DNA of 64,000 nucleotides, from NCBI RefSeq assembly GCF_024741135.1, contig NZ_JANSUY010000010.1, positions 62,001 through 126,000 on the forward strand. Direction: 5' to 3'. A program made the translations under genes and the position numbers. The notes beneath the pieces are model-generated. The model had not been told where the DNA came from. It ran no database searches and saw only the letters and a list, made by a program, of their open reading frames with translations. This document shows positions 1 through 9,422 of this stretch, one piece after another (position 1 is the first letter of the stretch; each line of letters starts with the position of its first letter). The stretch is from Aquiflexum gelatinilyticum. Lineage in GTDB: Bacteria > Bacteroidota > Bacteroidia > Cytophagales > Cyclobacteriaceae.

Positions 1-305
1 GGATTTCTTAAAGGATCATGAACAGCAAAGAAGTCACCCGGTTTGAAAATTATAGCGCCGGGGTCAAACATTTTGAGGTTTAGTTTTTCATAATCCAAAT
101 ACCTTTGAGCTTCAGGATAAGCTGTCAACAATACCTGAAATCCCCTGTCCAAGCGAAATCCATTTTCAATGTCTGTCCGGACCCGCCCTCCAACTCCATC
201 TGAAGCTTCCAATATTTCGGGAAAATATCCCGCTCTTTCAAGTTCATAGGCAGCTATCAGCCCCGAAATCCCGGCTCCGATGATGTAAATTTTTTGTTGG
301 TCCAT
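1..305 (-). CDS. FAD-dependent amine oxidase/phytoene desaturase-like oxidoreductase, N-terminal part
   Basis: The reverse strand reads from an ATG at 305 into the window edge, giving about 101 N-terminal residues. They start with a dinucleotide-binding Rossmann signature ([11 protein letters not shown], residues 6-16), then a glutamate ending the second beta strand ([15 protein letters not shown]), which is the FAD-binding GG motif of the flavin-containing amine oxidase/phytoene desaturase superfamily. The protein therefore probably oxidises a substrate with FAD; the substrate cannot be inferred because the catalytic and substrate domains lie outside the window. No signal peptide is visible, so it is probably cytoplasmic. 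The gene is divergent from the serine hydrolase that starts at 460. Confidence 0.85.
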   Translation of the reverse strand, partial: MDQQKIYIIGAGISGLIAAYELERAGYFPEILEASDGVGGRVRTDIENGFRLDRGFQVLLTAYPEAQRYLDYEKLNLKMFDPGAIIFKPGDFFAVHDPLRN

Positions 306-459
306 TTAAACACAATTTTAAGTAAGACAAATATCTGTCATAATTGTTTTACGCTACAATTTAACGCATTATTACCAACCTTTTAAAGTTAATAGGCGCT
401 AATCCTGTAAGAAGATTTCCAAGACCACAGGATTACTGATACCTTCAATAAAAAATATT

Positions 460-1686
460 ATGAGAAAGATTTTCAAAATAACCATTGCTTTAAGCGTTTT
501 TTTGATGCCATTTTCATCTATCGGGCAGCAGGTTTATTTTCCTCCGGCAGGAAATTGGCAACAAAAAAATCCTTCAGAGGTGAAAGTCGATGCGGCTAAA
601 CTTCAGCAGGCGATAGATTTTGCAAATTCAACGGAAAGTGAGGCTGACCCAAATCTGAAAATGGCCCATTACCAAAGTGCTTTTGGAAGAGAGCCTTTTG
701 GTTTTCCGGTTGGACCTATGAAAGACAGGGGTGCAGCAAATGGCTTGATCATTTACAAAGGATATATCATAGGGCAATGGGGTGATCCTGAAAGGGTTGA
801 CCTGACCTTCAGCGTGGCCAAAAGTATCCTGTCCTCTACAGTTGGTATGGCTGTTGACAGGGGTCTGATCAAAAGTGAAAAGGACCTTGTTTATCCTTAT
901 GTAGGGCCAATTATACCTTACGAGCCCCATAAATCTCTGATGAATAAAGCAGATCATTTGGATCAGGAAGATGTATTTGACCTTTTTGCAGGACCGCACA
1001 ACCGCAAGATCACTTGGGAGCATCTGCTGCGTCAGACTTCGGATTGGGAAGGTTCACTATGGGGTAAACCCGACTGGGCTGACCGTCCTCAGGGCAATTC
1101 ATCCGAATGGCTGAACAGGCCAAGAAATGAACCAGGAACAGTTTATAAGTACAACGATACTAGGGTCAATGTCTTGGCTTTGGCCATTTTGAATGTTTGG
1201 AGAAAGCCCCTTCCGGTGGTATTGAAGGAAAACCTAATGGATAAAATCGGTGCAAGCCCAACCTGGAGATGGACCGGCTATGAAAACTCATTTATCATTC
1301 TTGATGGGCAGATCATGCAGTCAGTCAGCGGCGGGTCACATTGGGGTGGTGGTATGTTTATCAATGCCTATGACCAGGCAAGGTTTGGATATCTTACTTT
1401 GAGAAAAGGTAATTGGAACGGCGTACAAGTGATTTCTCAGGATTGGATCAAGAAGTCCAGAACCCCGACTTCTGTCCAACCCAATTATGGTTTCATGAAT
1501 TATTTCCTGAATACGGACCGAAAAGAAATTCCTGCGACACCTGAATCTGCTTTTTTCCATTTGGGTGCAGGTACCAACATGATTTATGTGGATGAAGAAA
1601 ATGACTTGGTGATCGTGGCTAGGTGGATCAAAGACAAAGAAAAAGCAGAATTGGTCAGGATGGTTTTGGAGAGTTTGCCGAAGTGA
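460..1686 (+). CDS. Serine hydrolase, beta-lactamase/class C PBP family, secreted
   Basis: This 408-residue protein begins with a cleavable-looking signal peptide (residues 1-22, ending SIGQQ), so it is probably periplasmic. The serine beta-lactamase-like fold is supported by a nucleophile motif SVAK at 118-121, a YND motif at about 231-233 in the YxN position, and FHLGAG near 367-372 in place of the KTG box. Family members include beta-lactamases, D-Ala-D-Ala carboxypeptidases and esterases; the HxG-type third box is more usual in esterase/peptidase-like members, so antibiotic resistance should not be assumed. It stands alone, with a divergent oxidoreductase upstream and a bidirectional terminator at 1721-1752 downstream. 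Confidence 0.88.
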   Translation: MRKIFKITIALSVFLMPFSSIGQQVYFPPAGNWQQKNPSEVKVDAAKLQQAIDFANSTESEADPNLKMAHYQSAFGREPFGFPVGPMKDRGAANGLIIYKGYIIGQWGDPERVDLTFSVAKSILSSTVGMAVDRGLIKSEKDLVYPYVGPIIPYEPHKSLMNKADHLDQEDVFDLFAGPHNRKITWEHLLRQTSDWEGSLWGKPDWADRPQGNSSEWLNRPRNEPGTVYKYNDTRVNVLALAILNVWRKPLPVVLKENLMDKIGASPTWRWTGYENSFIILDGQIMQSVSGGSHWGGGMFINAYDQARFGYLTLRKGNWNGVQVISQDWIKKSRTPTSVQPNYGFMNYFLNTDRKEIPATPESAFFHLGAGTNMIYVDEENDLVIVARWIKDKEKAELVRMVLESLPK

Positions 1687-1720
1687 TTTTGAATTAATTA
1701 TTTACACAATAAAGTATAAA

Positions 1721-1752
1721 AAAAGAGGGCAGCGTTTTCGCTGCCCTCTTTT
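1721..1752. terminator. Bidirectional rho-independent terminator
   Basis: A perfect 14-bp inverted repeat (AAAAGAGGGCAGCG / CGCTGCCCTCTTTT) with a TTTT loop is flanked by A-rich sequence on the left and T-rich sequence on the right. It sits between two convergent genes, the serine hydrolase and the DEAD-box helicase, and can terminate both. Confidence 0.9.
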
Positions 1753-1774
1753 TGGTTTATTTGAAACCCCGTGA

Positions 1775-3160
1775 TCAATCAATCACATTGGTTCTTTTCC
1801 CAAACGGAGTGCTTTTTTCTTTATTGGAATCAACGGTTTTTTCTCTGGGAGGCCTTGTTTCCTGTTTTGGCTCTGAAGACTTTACCGTTGGTTTTTCCTT
1901 GGATACGGGATTTTGATTGTCCCTAGGTTTGAAGTTTTTCTTCTTTTTGGAATTCTTAGAGAAACTTTTCTTGCCTTTGAAATCACCGGATTTTTCAGGA
2001 TGATGGCTTTTGCTTTTGTACTCAGGACCTGATTCAAATCCTTCGGGAAGCGGGAATTTTTCAATTTCCATACCGATCATCTGCTCTATGCGGGATAATT
2101 TGTATTGGTCTTTGTCACTTACAAATGTGATGGCTTCCCCGTTGCTGTCTGCCCTTGCGGTACGTCCTACCCTGTGAACATAATCCTCAGGATCGTTTGG
2201 CGTATCATAATTGATGACCAACTCGATGCCTACCACATCAATCCCCCGGGAAATGATGTCTGTTCCGATAAGAATTTTGAGGGACTTATTCTTAAATCTT
2301 GACATGATGATTTCCCTTTCAACCTGCTCTAAATCAGAGTGAAAAGCTTCTATATCAAAATCCTTTTTTAATAACTTATAAAGGTTTTTTACTTTCTCTT
2401 TGGTAGAAGCAAAAATGATCACTGCCTCGTAATCCTTTTTGGTTAGGATACTTCTTACCAAAGCTTCCTTTTGGCTTTCATAGACCAAGTAAACCCCTTG
2501 CGTAACATTGGCTGCGGTCTTTCCGATTGCAAGGCTTATTTCCTCAGGGTTGTTGAGGAGTTGTTTGGAAAACTGCCTGATCTTGGGTGGCATGGTGGCA
2601 GAAAAAAGAATCGTCTGCCTGTCTTTTGGTAGGTAGTTGACGATTTTGAGAATATCTTCTGAAAAGCCCATATCGAGCATCCTGTCCGCTTCATCCATGA
2701 TGAGGTGCTCCAATTTGTCAAAATTGATCTTTCCTCCTGCCAATAATGCAATCAGTCTACCAGGGGTGGCTACAATGATTTCCGCACCTACTTCCATGGC
2801 CTTTTTCTGTTGCTCCCAAGCAATACCATCTCCCCCACCGTAGACCGGAATGGAACTTACTCCCAAGAAATAAGCAAAGCCTTGGATCTGTTGGTCAATC
2901 TGAATGGCCAACTCTCTTGTAGGGGCCAAAATCAGGGTATTCAAACCGGTCTGACCTTCCTTGGCCATCTTGTTTAGGATAGGGAGAATAAATGCGGCAG
3001 TTTTTCCGGTACCTGTCTGTGCGCAGGCGATCAGGTCTTTCCCTTGTTGGATTACGGGAATTGCAAATTCCTGTATGGGTGTGGGTTTATCAAAACCCAT
3101 GGCATCAAGTCCTTCGTTCAGGCTTGATTCAAAATTAAAATCACTAAAATTCAAAGTCAA
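1775..3160 (-). CDS. DEAD-box RNA helicase, RhlE-like
   Basis: This 461-residue protein carries the DEAD-box helicase motifs in order: Q motif (GFDKPTPIQ, 22-30), Walker A (AQTGTGKT, 47-54), PTREL (80-84), DEAD (156-159), SAT (187-189), then in the second RecA domain RGID and HRVGRTAR. The last 70 or so residues are a low-complexity Lys/Ser/Pro-rich tail, typical of RhlE/DeaD-type proteins and likely to bind RNA. It is expected to unwind short RNA duplexes in the cytoplasm during ribosome assembly or mRNA turnover, often under cold conditions. It follows the DoxX gene by 5 bp and is probably cotranscribed with it. The exact paralogue (rhlE, deaD, srmB) cannot be fixed from sequence alone. Confidence 0.93.
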   Translation of the reverse strand: MTLNFSDFNFESSLNEGLDAMGFDKPTPIQEFAIPVIQQGKDLIACAQTGTGKTAAFILPILNKMAKEGQTGLNTLILAPTRELAIQIDQQIQGFAYFLGVSSIPVYGGGDGIAWEQQKKAMEVGAEIIVATPGRLIALLAGGKINFDKLEHLIMDEADRMLDMGFSEDILKIVNYLPKDRQTILFSATMPPKIRQFSKQLLNNPEEISLAIGKTAANVTQGVYLVYESQKEALVRSILTKKDYEAVIIFASTKEKVKNLYKLLKKDFDIEAFHSDLEQVEREIIMSRFKNKSLKILIGTDIISRGIDVVGIELVINYDTPNDPEDYVHRVGRTARADSNGEAITFVSDKDQYKLSRIEQMIGMEIEKFPLPEGFESGPEYKSKSHHPEKSGDFKGKKSFSKNSKKKKNFKPRDNQNPVSKEKPTVKSSEPKQETRPPREKTVDSNKEKSTPFGKRTNVID

Positions 3161-3165
3161 TCAGT

Positions 3166-3510
3166 TTAGACATATACATAGGCCCAGGCAATAAGCGCAA
3201 ATTGCATCGGCAACCTTAGGAGTAGGGCCCATTTTGGGATTCCTTTAGCGCCTTTTCGATACATATAAATATTGGCAGGGAACACTGCCAAAAGAAGAAG
3301 AATTATCCCGATGGCTGATATTGAGCGTGTTGGTTCAAATAACAAACCCAAACCAAAAACAAGTTCAAACATACCTGCAATCGCATTCAATAGCTTTGGT
3401 TTTGGAAAATACGGAGGAATGATTTTGATGAACATTCTTGGTTTGACAAAATGCATTGTCCCCGCAAAAACGTAAAACCCACCCATTAAGTAAAGAAAAA
3501 ATAAGTACAT
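3166..3510 (-). CDS. DoxX-family integral membrane protein
   Basis: The 114-residue protein has four predicted hydrophobic segments (about 2-18, 40-58, 63-82 and 95-113) and the DoxX-like pattern of a short first helix with GxxxxAGxMHF followed by a Pro-rich loop. DoxX proteins are small inner-membrane proteins; some take part in thiosulfate:quinone oxidation or redox homeostasis, but many have no assigned role. The gene precedes the DEAD-box helicase with only 5 bp between them. No catalytic residues are recognisable. Confidence 0.8.
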   Translation of the reverse strand: MYLFFLYLMGGFYVFAGTMHFVKPRMFIKIIPPYFPKPKLLNAIAGMFELVFGLGLLFEPTRSISAIGIILLLLAVFPANIYMYRKGAKGIPKWALLLRLPMQFALIAWAYVYV

Positions 3511-3644
3511 GGGTTTTTGTTCCTGTTATTCCAAATCAATAATTATATTCAAGTGTTAAATGTAGGATAACATAGTCAGATTACAAAACAAATGGTATTC
3601 CTAACTATTTACTCTCAATACTTTAAACCGCAATAAAAAGCAAA

Positions 3645-4706
3645 ATGAATAGATTCAGGGAGTTATTGCTTATGATTTCGCTTTTGACTTTTTCAGTACA
3701 GGAATTAATCGCCCAAAGATTTACCTTGACCGGGATATTGAGAAACGGTGCAACTGAAGAGCTAATCTCCGGTGCGGAAATCACATTGAGAGATTTTGCT
3801 TTTTCTGCAATTTCCAATGAATCCGGTAAGTTTACCATTGACAGTGTGTTTGCAAATACCTATGTCCTGAATATCAAATTAAACGGTTTCCAATCGTATC
3901 AGGCACAGATTCAAGTCAAGGAAGATTTAAACTTAGGGGTAATCACACTTTTCCCGATGGGCTATCAAGACGCCACAGGGGCTGCCTTACAAAAAACAAT
4001 CAGAGCCACCAACATTGCCGAATTATTCAACAAAAGGCCCAATTTCATAGGCGGAAATGCCATTTATGGGATTCCACCTGAACCTAAAAAGCTGCAGGGA
4101 AATTTCTATTTGGATACAAAATGGAACAAGGCCTCTATCCTACTCTATAGGAACGAAGAGCTTATTGAAGGTTATTTTGTCAGGTATAATATCAACAGCA
4201 ATACATTTGAATTGAGGTCAGAAAACTCTGAAGAGGCCACCACAGTTCCCGGATTGAGGGTAAGAAACATTGTTTGGATAGATTCAGAACATGGTGTTCC
4301 CAGGTATTTTATCAATGGCATGGATTTCAAGGAGGAAGGTTCTCCGATTGCAGGATTTTTTGAAGTGCTTGTGGATGGTAAAATGCCATTGGTCAGAAGA
4401 ACCATCGCTTCCATCAAGGAGTCAAATTACAATCAGGCTTTGATGGTGGGAGAACCTGATGACAGGGTTGTCAAGCGGTATGTGTACTATTATGTTGAAG
4501 GAAAAAACATCATTGAAATCCCTTCCAACAAGAAAAAATTATTCCCGATTTTCGGAGAAAACCAAGCTGAAATGGAAGCATTTGCAGATACAAATAAGCT
4601 TAACCTCAAAGAAGCTTCTTCCCTTTTCAGTCTTTTCACCCAATACAACAGCAAATTTGAGGGCTTTGACCCTTTACTACCCAAATTAATCGACAATCAG
4701 CCATGA
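3645..4706 (+). CDS. Secreted protein with carboxypeptidase-D regulatory-like domain
   Basis: This 353-residue protein has a signal peptide (1-23, ending ELIAQ). Residues 25-100 form a CarboxypepD_reg-like beta-sandwich (pattern GxLxNGATxExISGAxITLRD, then NESGKFTIDSV). The remaining 250 residues match no family that I recognise; they are rich in beta-type alternation and could fold as a surface- or periplasm-exposed domain. It lacks a TonB plug or barrel, so it is not a SusC-like transporter. The stop overlaps the start of the gamma-glutamyltransferase gene (ATGA at 4703-4706), indicating translational coupling and perhaps a shared job in handling a peptide substrate. Confidence 0.8.
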   Translation: MNRFRELLLMISLLTFSVQELIAQRFTLTGILRNGATEELISGAEITLRDFAFSAISNESGKFTIDSVFANTYVLNIKLNGFQSYQAQIQVKEDLNLGVITLFPMGYQDATGAALQKTIRATNIAELFNKRPNFIGGNAIYGIPPEPKKLQGNFYLDTKWNKASILLYRNEELIEGYFVRYNINSNTFELRSENSEEATTVPGLRVRNIVWIDSEHGVPRYFINGMDFKEEGSPIAGFFEVLVDGKMPLVRRTIASIKESNYNQALMVGEPDDRVVKRYVYYYVEGKNIIEIPSNKKKLFPIFGENQAEMEAFADTNKLNLKEASSLFSLFTQYNSKFEGFDPLLPKLIDNQP

Positions 4707-6547
4707 TGAAAAAACCACTAATTCTTCTGTTCCTCAGTTTTTGTTTTGCCAGTGCATTTGCCCAAACCCAAAAACCGCCCCTCCATGGCAAACATTGGAT
4801 GGCAATCACAGGCAAGCCTCTTGGTGCGACTGCCGGCGCCATGATATTCAACCAAGGTGGAAATGCTGTGGATGCTTCCTGTGCCATGCTTGCTGCTGTC
4901 TGTACCATGTGGGATGTGTTGAGTTGGGGTGGTGAGACGCAGGCTTTGATTTACAATCCAAAAACAGGGAAAGTCATTGCCATCAATGCCATGGGAATTG
5001 CCCCGACGGGTGCTACAGTGGAGTTTTTCAAAGAAAAGGGAATGGCCTATCCACCTGAGTTCGGTCCCTTGGCAGCTACTACTCCCGGAACTCCCGGTGG
5101 ATTGATGACCATGTTGGCCGAATATGGCACGATGAGTTTGGAACAGGTACTCGCTCCTGCTATGGAAATGGCCAAGGGTTATCCGATAGAAGCACAAACT
5201 GCCAATATGATTGAAAACAATAAAGACAAAATCAAAGAATGGCCATATTCCAAAAAAGTGTTTTTGCCACATTTGGGAGAAGAAAGAGAAGCACCCTATC
5301 CGGGGGAAATTTTTGTGCAGGAAGACCTTTATCAGACTTTGAAGAAATTGGTGGATACTGAAAAGGCCGCGCTTGCTACCGGAAAATCGAGGAAAGAAGC
5401 CATCTATGCCGCTTATGAGCGATTTTACAAAGGGGATATTGCAGCGGAAATTGTAAGGGGTGCTAGAGAGCAAGGAGGTCTTTTCACCATGGAGGATTTT
5501 GCAAAATGGAAAGTGAAAATTGAGGAACCGCTGAAAGTCAATTACAAAGGAATAGATGTCTACAAACTTCAGGAATGGACCCAAGGCCCGGCATTGCTCC
5601 AAAGTCTGAATATCCTGGAAAACTTTGACCTCAAGTCAATGGGGTATAATTCCGCCAATTACATCAATACGGTTTACCAAAGCATGAGTCTAGCATTTTC
5701 TGACAGGGATTTCTATTACGGTGACCCTGACTTTGGACCCAAAAGCCCGATGAAAGGTTTGCTGTCCAAAGAATATGCGAAAGAGCGGGCAAAACTGATC
5801 AAGGAAAAAAACGATCCCGAAATCGGTCCTGGTGACCCCTACCCTTTTCAGGGAGAAACCAATCCTTTTAAACATCTCTTGACAAACAGAAAAGAAGCCT
5901 TGGTATATGACAGGCCTGAGCTGCCCATCCAAGGTGAAGACGATCCTTTTCTGGACCATTTTCTCGCCGGAACCACTTCCATCCAAGCAGCGGACGAAGA
6001 AGGTTGGGTGGTATCGATTACCCCTTCAGGCGGATGGGTCCCAGCTACAATCGCAGGAAACACAGGCGTGGGAATGAGTCAGAGGATGCAGAGCTTCGTT
6101 TTGGATGAAAAACTCAATCCCTTCAATGTCCTTGAACCGGGAAAAAGACCAAGGGTTACCCTGACGCCAAGTATGGCTTTGAAGGATGGCAAACCCTTCC
6201 TTTCATTTGCAGTGCAGGGCGGCGATACACAAGACCAAGACCTGCTTCAGTTATTTTTGAATATCGTCGAATTTGGAATGACCGTACAGGAAGCTGCAGA
6301 GGCCGCCAATATCCATAATTACCAGATCCAATCTTCCTTTGGCGCGCATGAATCCAAACCTGGTGCCATCACGCTCAACAGTCAGGTTCCTGCTTGGGTA
6401 AGAAAAGACTTGCAAAATAGAGGCTATAAGCCAAATATGCTGGAAAGGACTTCAGGGCCACTCAATGCCATTTGGTTCGATTGGAAGCACGGGACATTTT
6501 GGGGAGGGTCAAGCAACCACGGGGAAGATTATGGGATAGCATGGTAA
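4703..6547 (+). CDS. Gamma-glutamyltransferase family protein, secreted
   Basis: The 614-residue product has a signal peptide (about 1-20, FASAFAQ). It matches gamma-glutamyltransferase, an N-terminal nucleophile hydrolase that cleaves itself before a threonine to make two subunits. The putative nucleophile is in AGTTSIQAAD at roughly residues 421-430; the small-subunit segment continues with ITPSGGWVPATIAG, which replaces the serine- and glycine-rich oxyanion region of classic GGT and resembles YwrD-type family members. It is therefore likely to be a periplasmic amidase or gamma-glutamyl hydrolase, but glutathione specificity is uncertain. It is translationally coupled to the upstream carboxypeptidase-regulatory-domain gene. 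A start at 4706 is equally possible because the sequence is ATGATG. Confidence 0.88.
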   Translation: MMKKPLILLFLSFCFASAFAQTQKPPLHGKHWMAITGKPLGATAGAMIFNQGGNAVDASCAMLAAVCTMWDVLSWGGETQALIYNPKTGKVIAINAMGIAPTGATVEFFKEKGMAYPPEFGPLAATTPGTPGGLMTMLAEYGTMSLEQVLAPAMEMAKGYPIEAQTANMIENNKDKIKEWPYSKKVFLPHLGEEREAPYPGEIFVQEDLYQTLKKLVDTEKAALATGKSRKEAIYAAYERFYKGDIAAEIVRGAREQGGLFTMEDFAKWKVKIEEPLKVNYKGIDVYKLQEWTQGPALLQSLNILENFDLKSMGYNSANYINTVYQSMSLAFSDRDFYYGDPDFGPKSPMKGLLSKEYAKERAKLIKEKNDPEIGPGDPYPFQGETNPFKHLLTNRKEALVYDRPELPIQGEDDPFLDHFLAGTTSIQAADEEGWVVSITPSGGWVPATIAGNTGVGMSQRMQSFVLDEKLNPFNVLEPGKRPRVTLTPSMALKDGKPFLSFAVQGGDTQDQDLLQLFLNIVEFGMTVQEAAEAANIHNYQIQSSFGAHESKPGAITLNSQVPAWVRKDLQNRGYKPNMLERTSGPLNAIWFDWKHGTFWGGSSNHGEDYGIAW

Positions 6548-6656
6548 ACTGAATCAGAATCGGTTTATGTATTTATCCTATCTTGGCAATTCATTTTTTT
6601 GAACCAAGCTTGATCAAGAAATCCATGATTTATTCCTTATCAGGAATTCAAAAAAC

Positions 6657-6664
6657 TATATTTG
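6657..6664 (+). promoter_or_regulatory. Bacteroidota -7 promoter box for tyrS
   Basis: TATATTTG fits the TAnnTTTG consensus and lies 25 bp before the tyrS ATG, in the expected place for a short 5' leader. A clear -33 TTTG element is not visible. Confidence 0.55.
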
Positions 6665-6689
6665 CACCTTCAAAAAATCAGAGTTTCCC

Positions 6690-7985
6690 ATGAATAACTT
6701 TATTGAAGAGCTGCGCTGGAGAGGAATGCTTCAGGATATGACCCCGGAAATCGAAGAATACCTGAAGAAAGGAATGGCATCTGCCTACCTTGGATTCGAC
6801 CCCACAGCTGATTCACTGCATATTGGTCACCTCGTCGGGGTGATGACTTTGCTCCACTTCCAAAGGGCAGGCCACAAACCTTATGCCCTCGTGGGTGGCG
6901 CTACAGGAATGATCGGTGATCCGAGTTTCAAATCAGCAGAAAGAAACCTTTTGGACAAAGCCACATTGGACCATAACGTGTCATGCCTTCAGAAGCAATT
7001 GTCCCATTTTTTGGACTTCAGAGAAGGAACTTCGAATAAGGCCGAACTGGTGAATAATTACGATTGGATGTCCCAATTTTCGTTTTTGGAGTTTATCCGG
7101 GATGTTGGCAAATACATGACCGTCAACTACATGATGGCCAAGGATTCGGTAAAAAGAAGGTTGGAAGACGGAAATGGCCTGTCATTTACAGAGTTTTCGT
7201 ACCAACTGATCCAAGGTTACGATTTCTATCATTTGTGGAAAAACAACCATGTAGCCATCCAACTCGGAGGTTCTGACCAATGGGGAAATATCGTCACCGG
7301 GACAGAATTGATCCGCAAAATGGAAGGTGGAAGTGCCTATGCCTTGACGGTTCCTTTGATCACCAAAGCTGACGGAACCAAGTTTGGAAAGACTGAAAGC
7401 GGTTCTGTTTGGCTCGATCCTGAGAAGACCTCACCCTATGCGTTTTACCAGTTTTGGCTGAATGTGTCTGATGAGGATGCTTCCAAGTACATCAGGATCT
7501 TCACTGTATTAGATAGAGCTACTATTGAAAGCCTTGAAAAAGAACAGGCAGAAGCACCTCATTTGAGATTGCTTCAAAAAGAAATCGCCAAGCAGGTTAC
7601 CATCATGGTGCATGGTGAAAATGAATACAACATGGCTGTCAAAGCTTCTGACATTCTTTTTGGAAAATCATCCACAGAGGATTTGGCTTCATTGGATGAA
7701 AGGACTTTCCTGCAGGTATTTGATGGCGTACCTCAGGCTGAGATTTCCAAATCTGAGTATGAGTCGGCTGCCAATGTGGTTGACTTGCTATCAGAAAAAA
7801 CCAATGGACTTATCTTTCCTTCAAAAGGCGAGGCAAGAAAAATGATCCAAGGTGGTGGCGTTTCTATCAACAAAGAGAAAATATCAGACCCGAACCAAGG
7901 TCTTTCATTTTCACTTTTGCAGGGAAAATACCTTTTGGTTCAAAAAGGCAAAAAACAATATTACATCATTTCTGTCAAGCTTTAA
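6690..7985 (+). CDS. tyrS: Tyrosyl-tRNA synthetase
   Basis: The 431-residue protein charges tRNA-Tyr with tyrosine in the cytoplasm. Class I signatures are visible: HIGH at residues 44-47 and KFGKT at 231-235 in the KMSKS position. Between them are the TyrRS tyrosine-binding segments [19 protein letters not shown] and [10 protein letters not shown]. The C-terminal 70 residues form an S4 RNA-binding domain with [13 protein letters not shown]. Length and motif spacing match bacterial TyrRS of the TyrS group. The gene is monocistronic: its own promoter box lies upstream and a strong terminator hairpin follows at 8008-8057. Confidence 0.97.
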   Translation: MNNFIEELRWRGMLQDMTPEIEEYLKKGMASAYLGFDPTADSLHIGHLVGVMTLLHFQRAGHKPYALVGGATGMIGDPSFKSAERNLLDKATLDHNVSCLQKQLSHFLDFREGTSNKAELVNNYDWMSQFSFLEFIRDVGKYMTVNYMMAKDSVKRRLEDGNGLSFTEFSYQLIQGYDFYHLWKNNHVAIQLGGSDQWGNIVTGTELIRKMEGGSAYALTVPLITKADGTKFGKTESGSVWLDPEKTSPYAFYQFWLNVSDEDASKYIRIFTVLDRATIESLEKEQAEAPHLRLLQKEIAKQVTIMVHGENEYNMAVKASDILFGKSSTEDLASLDERTFLQVFDGVPQAEISKSEYESAANVVDLLSEKTNGLIFPSKGEARKMIQGGGVSINKEKISDPNQGLSFSLLQGKYLLVQKGKKQYYIISVKL

Positions 7986-8007
7986 ATCCAAGCTTATTAC
8001 AATTGGT

Positions 8008-8057
8008 TTCCATCACTTTCCCATTGTTTATTTGTGGAAAGTGATGGAAATTTTTTT
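8008..8057 (+). terminator. Rho-independent terminator of tyrS
   Basis: A 14-bp perfect inverted repeat (TTCCATCACTTTCC at 8008-8021 and GGAAAGTGATGGAA at 8036-8049) is followed by a run of seven T. Confidence 0.88.
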
Positions 8058-8062
8058 ATTCA

Positions 8063-8506
8063 TCATTTTGATTTTAAGTGATTATATAATCCAATCAATA
8101 CCAAAAAGCATGCGGTCAACATGGCAAGGGAAAGGGAAATCAACAAAAAGGACACGAGGGCTTCAACAACACCTGAACCCTCTTGCCCTCCTGCCAAAGG
8201 CATCATTTTCCCTGCACCTGTAGCAGCTGCTATCAATACCGCAAGAAAGTTGGCAAATGACCCATAGACTGTTAGCCAAAACGTTGCGTTGAGCCATTTT
8301 TGAGAAAGTTCCAACCTTTCCCAGATTAGACCTAAAGCCAATAAAAATAGCCCGTTCAAAACTCCTTCCAAATGGGAGGATAAACCCATCCTCGGATTGG
8401 CCATTACCGGTATCAATAAACCAACCAACAATCCTAGAAAGAAAAGGAAAACGCCTAAAAAGAGGAGGCGTTTAGATTGCAGTTTTTTTTGAAATGAAAT
8501 TACCAT
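8063..8506 (-). CDS. Hydroxylaminobenzene mutase-like four-helix membrane protein
   Basis: This 147-residue protein has four hydrophobic segments (about 13-33, 46-62, 73-95 and 112-143). The stretch between helices one and two, NPRMGLSSHLEGVLNGLFLL, closely resembles the conserved core of HabA/HabB hydroxylaminobenzene mutases, which rearrange hydroxylaminobenzene to 2-aminophenol; the ANPRxxLxxHxxG core is the main evidence. It is an inner-membrane protein. Related proteins of unknown role are common in Bacteroidota, so the substrate is inferred from family only. It is convergent with tyrS and has no obvious operon partner. Confidence 0.6.
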   Translation of the reverse strand: MVISFQKKLQSKRLLFLGVFLFFLGLLVGLLIPVMANPRMGLSSHLEGVLNGLFLLALGLIWERLELSQKWLNATFWLTVYGSFANFLAVLIAAATGAGKMMPLAGGQEGSGVVEALVSFLLISLSLAMLTACFLVLIGLYNHLKSK

Positions 8507-8627
8507 AAGTGTTGGGATTTAAATTGGGTATGATCCGAATTTAACCATTCAAAATAATTAAAAAAATACCTTCAAGTAATTGAATTTAAGGTTCTTGAAT
8601 TCATTTTTTACCTTGAGAATCCAATAT

Positions 8628-8652
8628 AAATAGGGATGTTAAATCCCTATTT
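8628..8652 (-). terminator. Terminator-like hairpin at the end of the SDR gene
   Basis: A 10-bp inverted repeat (AAATAGGGAT / ATCCCTATTT) with a 5-nt loop touches the stop codon of the minus-strand SDR gene that ends at 8652. Confidence 0.6.
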
Positions 8653-9422
8653 TAGCCTAATTCTTTCTTCGCTATTCTGCTCATCAAAGGGGTTGTGATC
8701 CATGTAGGCAAAAACTTAATAAGGAGCCAAACCATCGGGTTTACGATGATTTCAGCTTTCCTTTCAAAAAGTTGACGGATACATTTCTTTGCAATCTCCT
8801 CCGGTTCGAGGATCATAAATTTGCCAAAGTATCCTTTGCTGATTCTTTTAACGACATCGCCATTTGTCCTGATTGGCCCGGGACTGACCACACTCACAGA
8901 CACATTTGAGCCTTTCAATTCTTGGTTAAGCCCTCTTGAAAAGGAAGAGATAAATGATTTTGAGGCAGGATAGACGGTTTTAAAACCAATGGGAAGATGG
9001 GCTGCCAAGCTTGAAACATTCAAAATATACCCTTTAGGCTGTCTCAGCAGGTTTGGCAAAAGTTGATGGGTGAGCACCGAGGTAGTTACAATATTCAGTT
9101 TTAGAATCTTATCAATATATTCAATGGAAGCATCAGTCATCCTGATGGTACCGCCGGTTCCAACATTATTGATCAAAATGATGATATCAAAATGGAGGTT
9201 AACCCAATCCGCCAAATCAATCAAATTATTATATACTGATAAATCTGTTTCGAAATACCTGCAGTCAACTTGGTATTTTTCTTTTAATTCTTCGCAAAGG
9301 TTCTGCAAACCGTCGTTCGGACGGCTTACGAGTATGGTATTGATTTTTCTTTTGGACAGTTCTATGGCAAAGGCTTTTCCCAATCCTTTTCTTGCTCCTG
9401 TAATCAGTGCATATTGGCTCAT
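8652..9422 (-). CDS. Short-chain dehydrogenase/reductase
   Basis: The 256-residue protein has the classical SDR signatures: cofactor motif TGARKGLGKAF (residues 7-17), NNVGTGG near 86-92 in place of NNAG, catalytic Ser near 138 (NVSSLA) and YPASK at about 151-155. The arrangement and the length resemble the 17-beta-hydroxysteroid dehydrogenase type 3/3-ketoacyl reductase-like group (DltE-type SDRs). It has a hydrophobic C-terminal region but no clear membrane anchor. It would reduce or oxidise a hydroxy/keto group using NAD(P)H; the substrate cannot be determined. It stands alone on the minus strand. Confidence 0.88.
   Translation of the reverse strand: MSQYALITGARKGLGKAFAIELSKRKINTILVSRPNDGLQNLCEELKEKYQVDCRYFETDLSVYNNLIDLADWVNLHFDIIILINNVGTGGTIRMTDASIEYIDKILKLNIVTTSVLTHQLLPNLLRQPKGYILNVSSLAAHLPIGFKTVYPASKSFISSFSRGLNQELKGSNVSVSVVSPGPIRTNGDVVKRISKGYFGKFMILEPEEIAKKCIRQLFERKAEIIVNPMVWLLIKFLPTWITTPLMSRIAKKELG

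Noticed and set aside
460-1686. Beta-lactamase antibiotic resistance gene
   Set aside because: SxxK and YND are present but the KTG box is replaced by HLG; more likely an esterase or peptidase relative.
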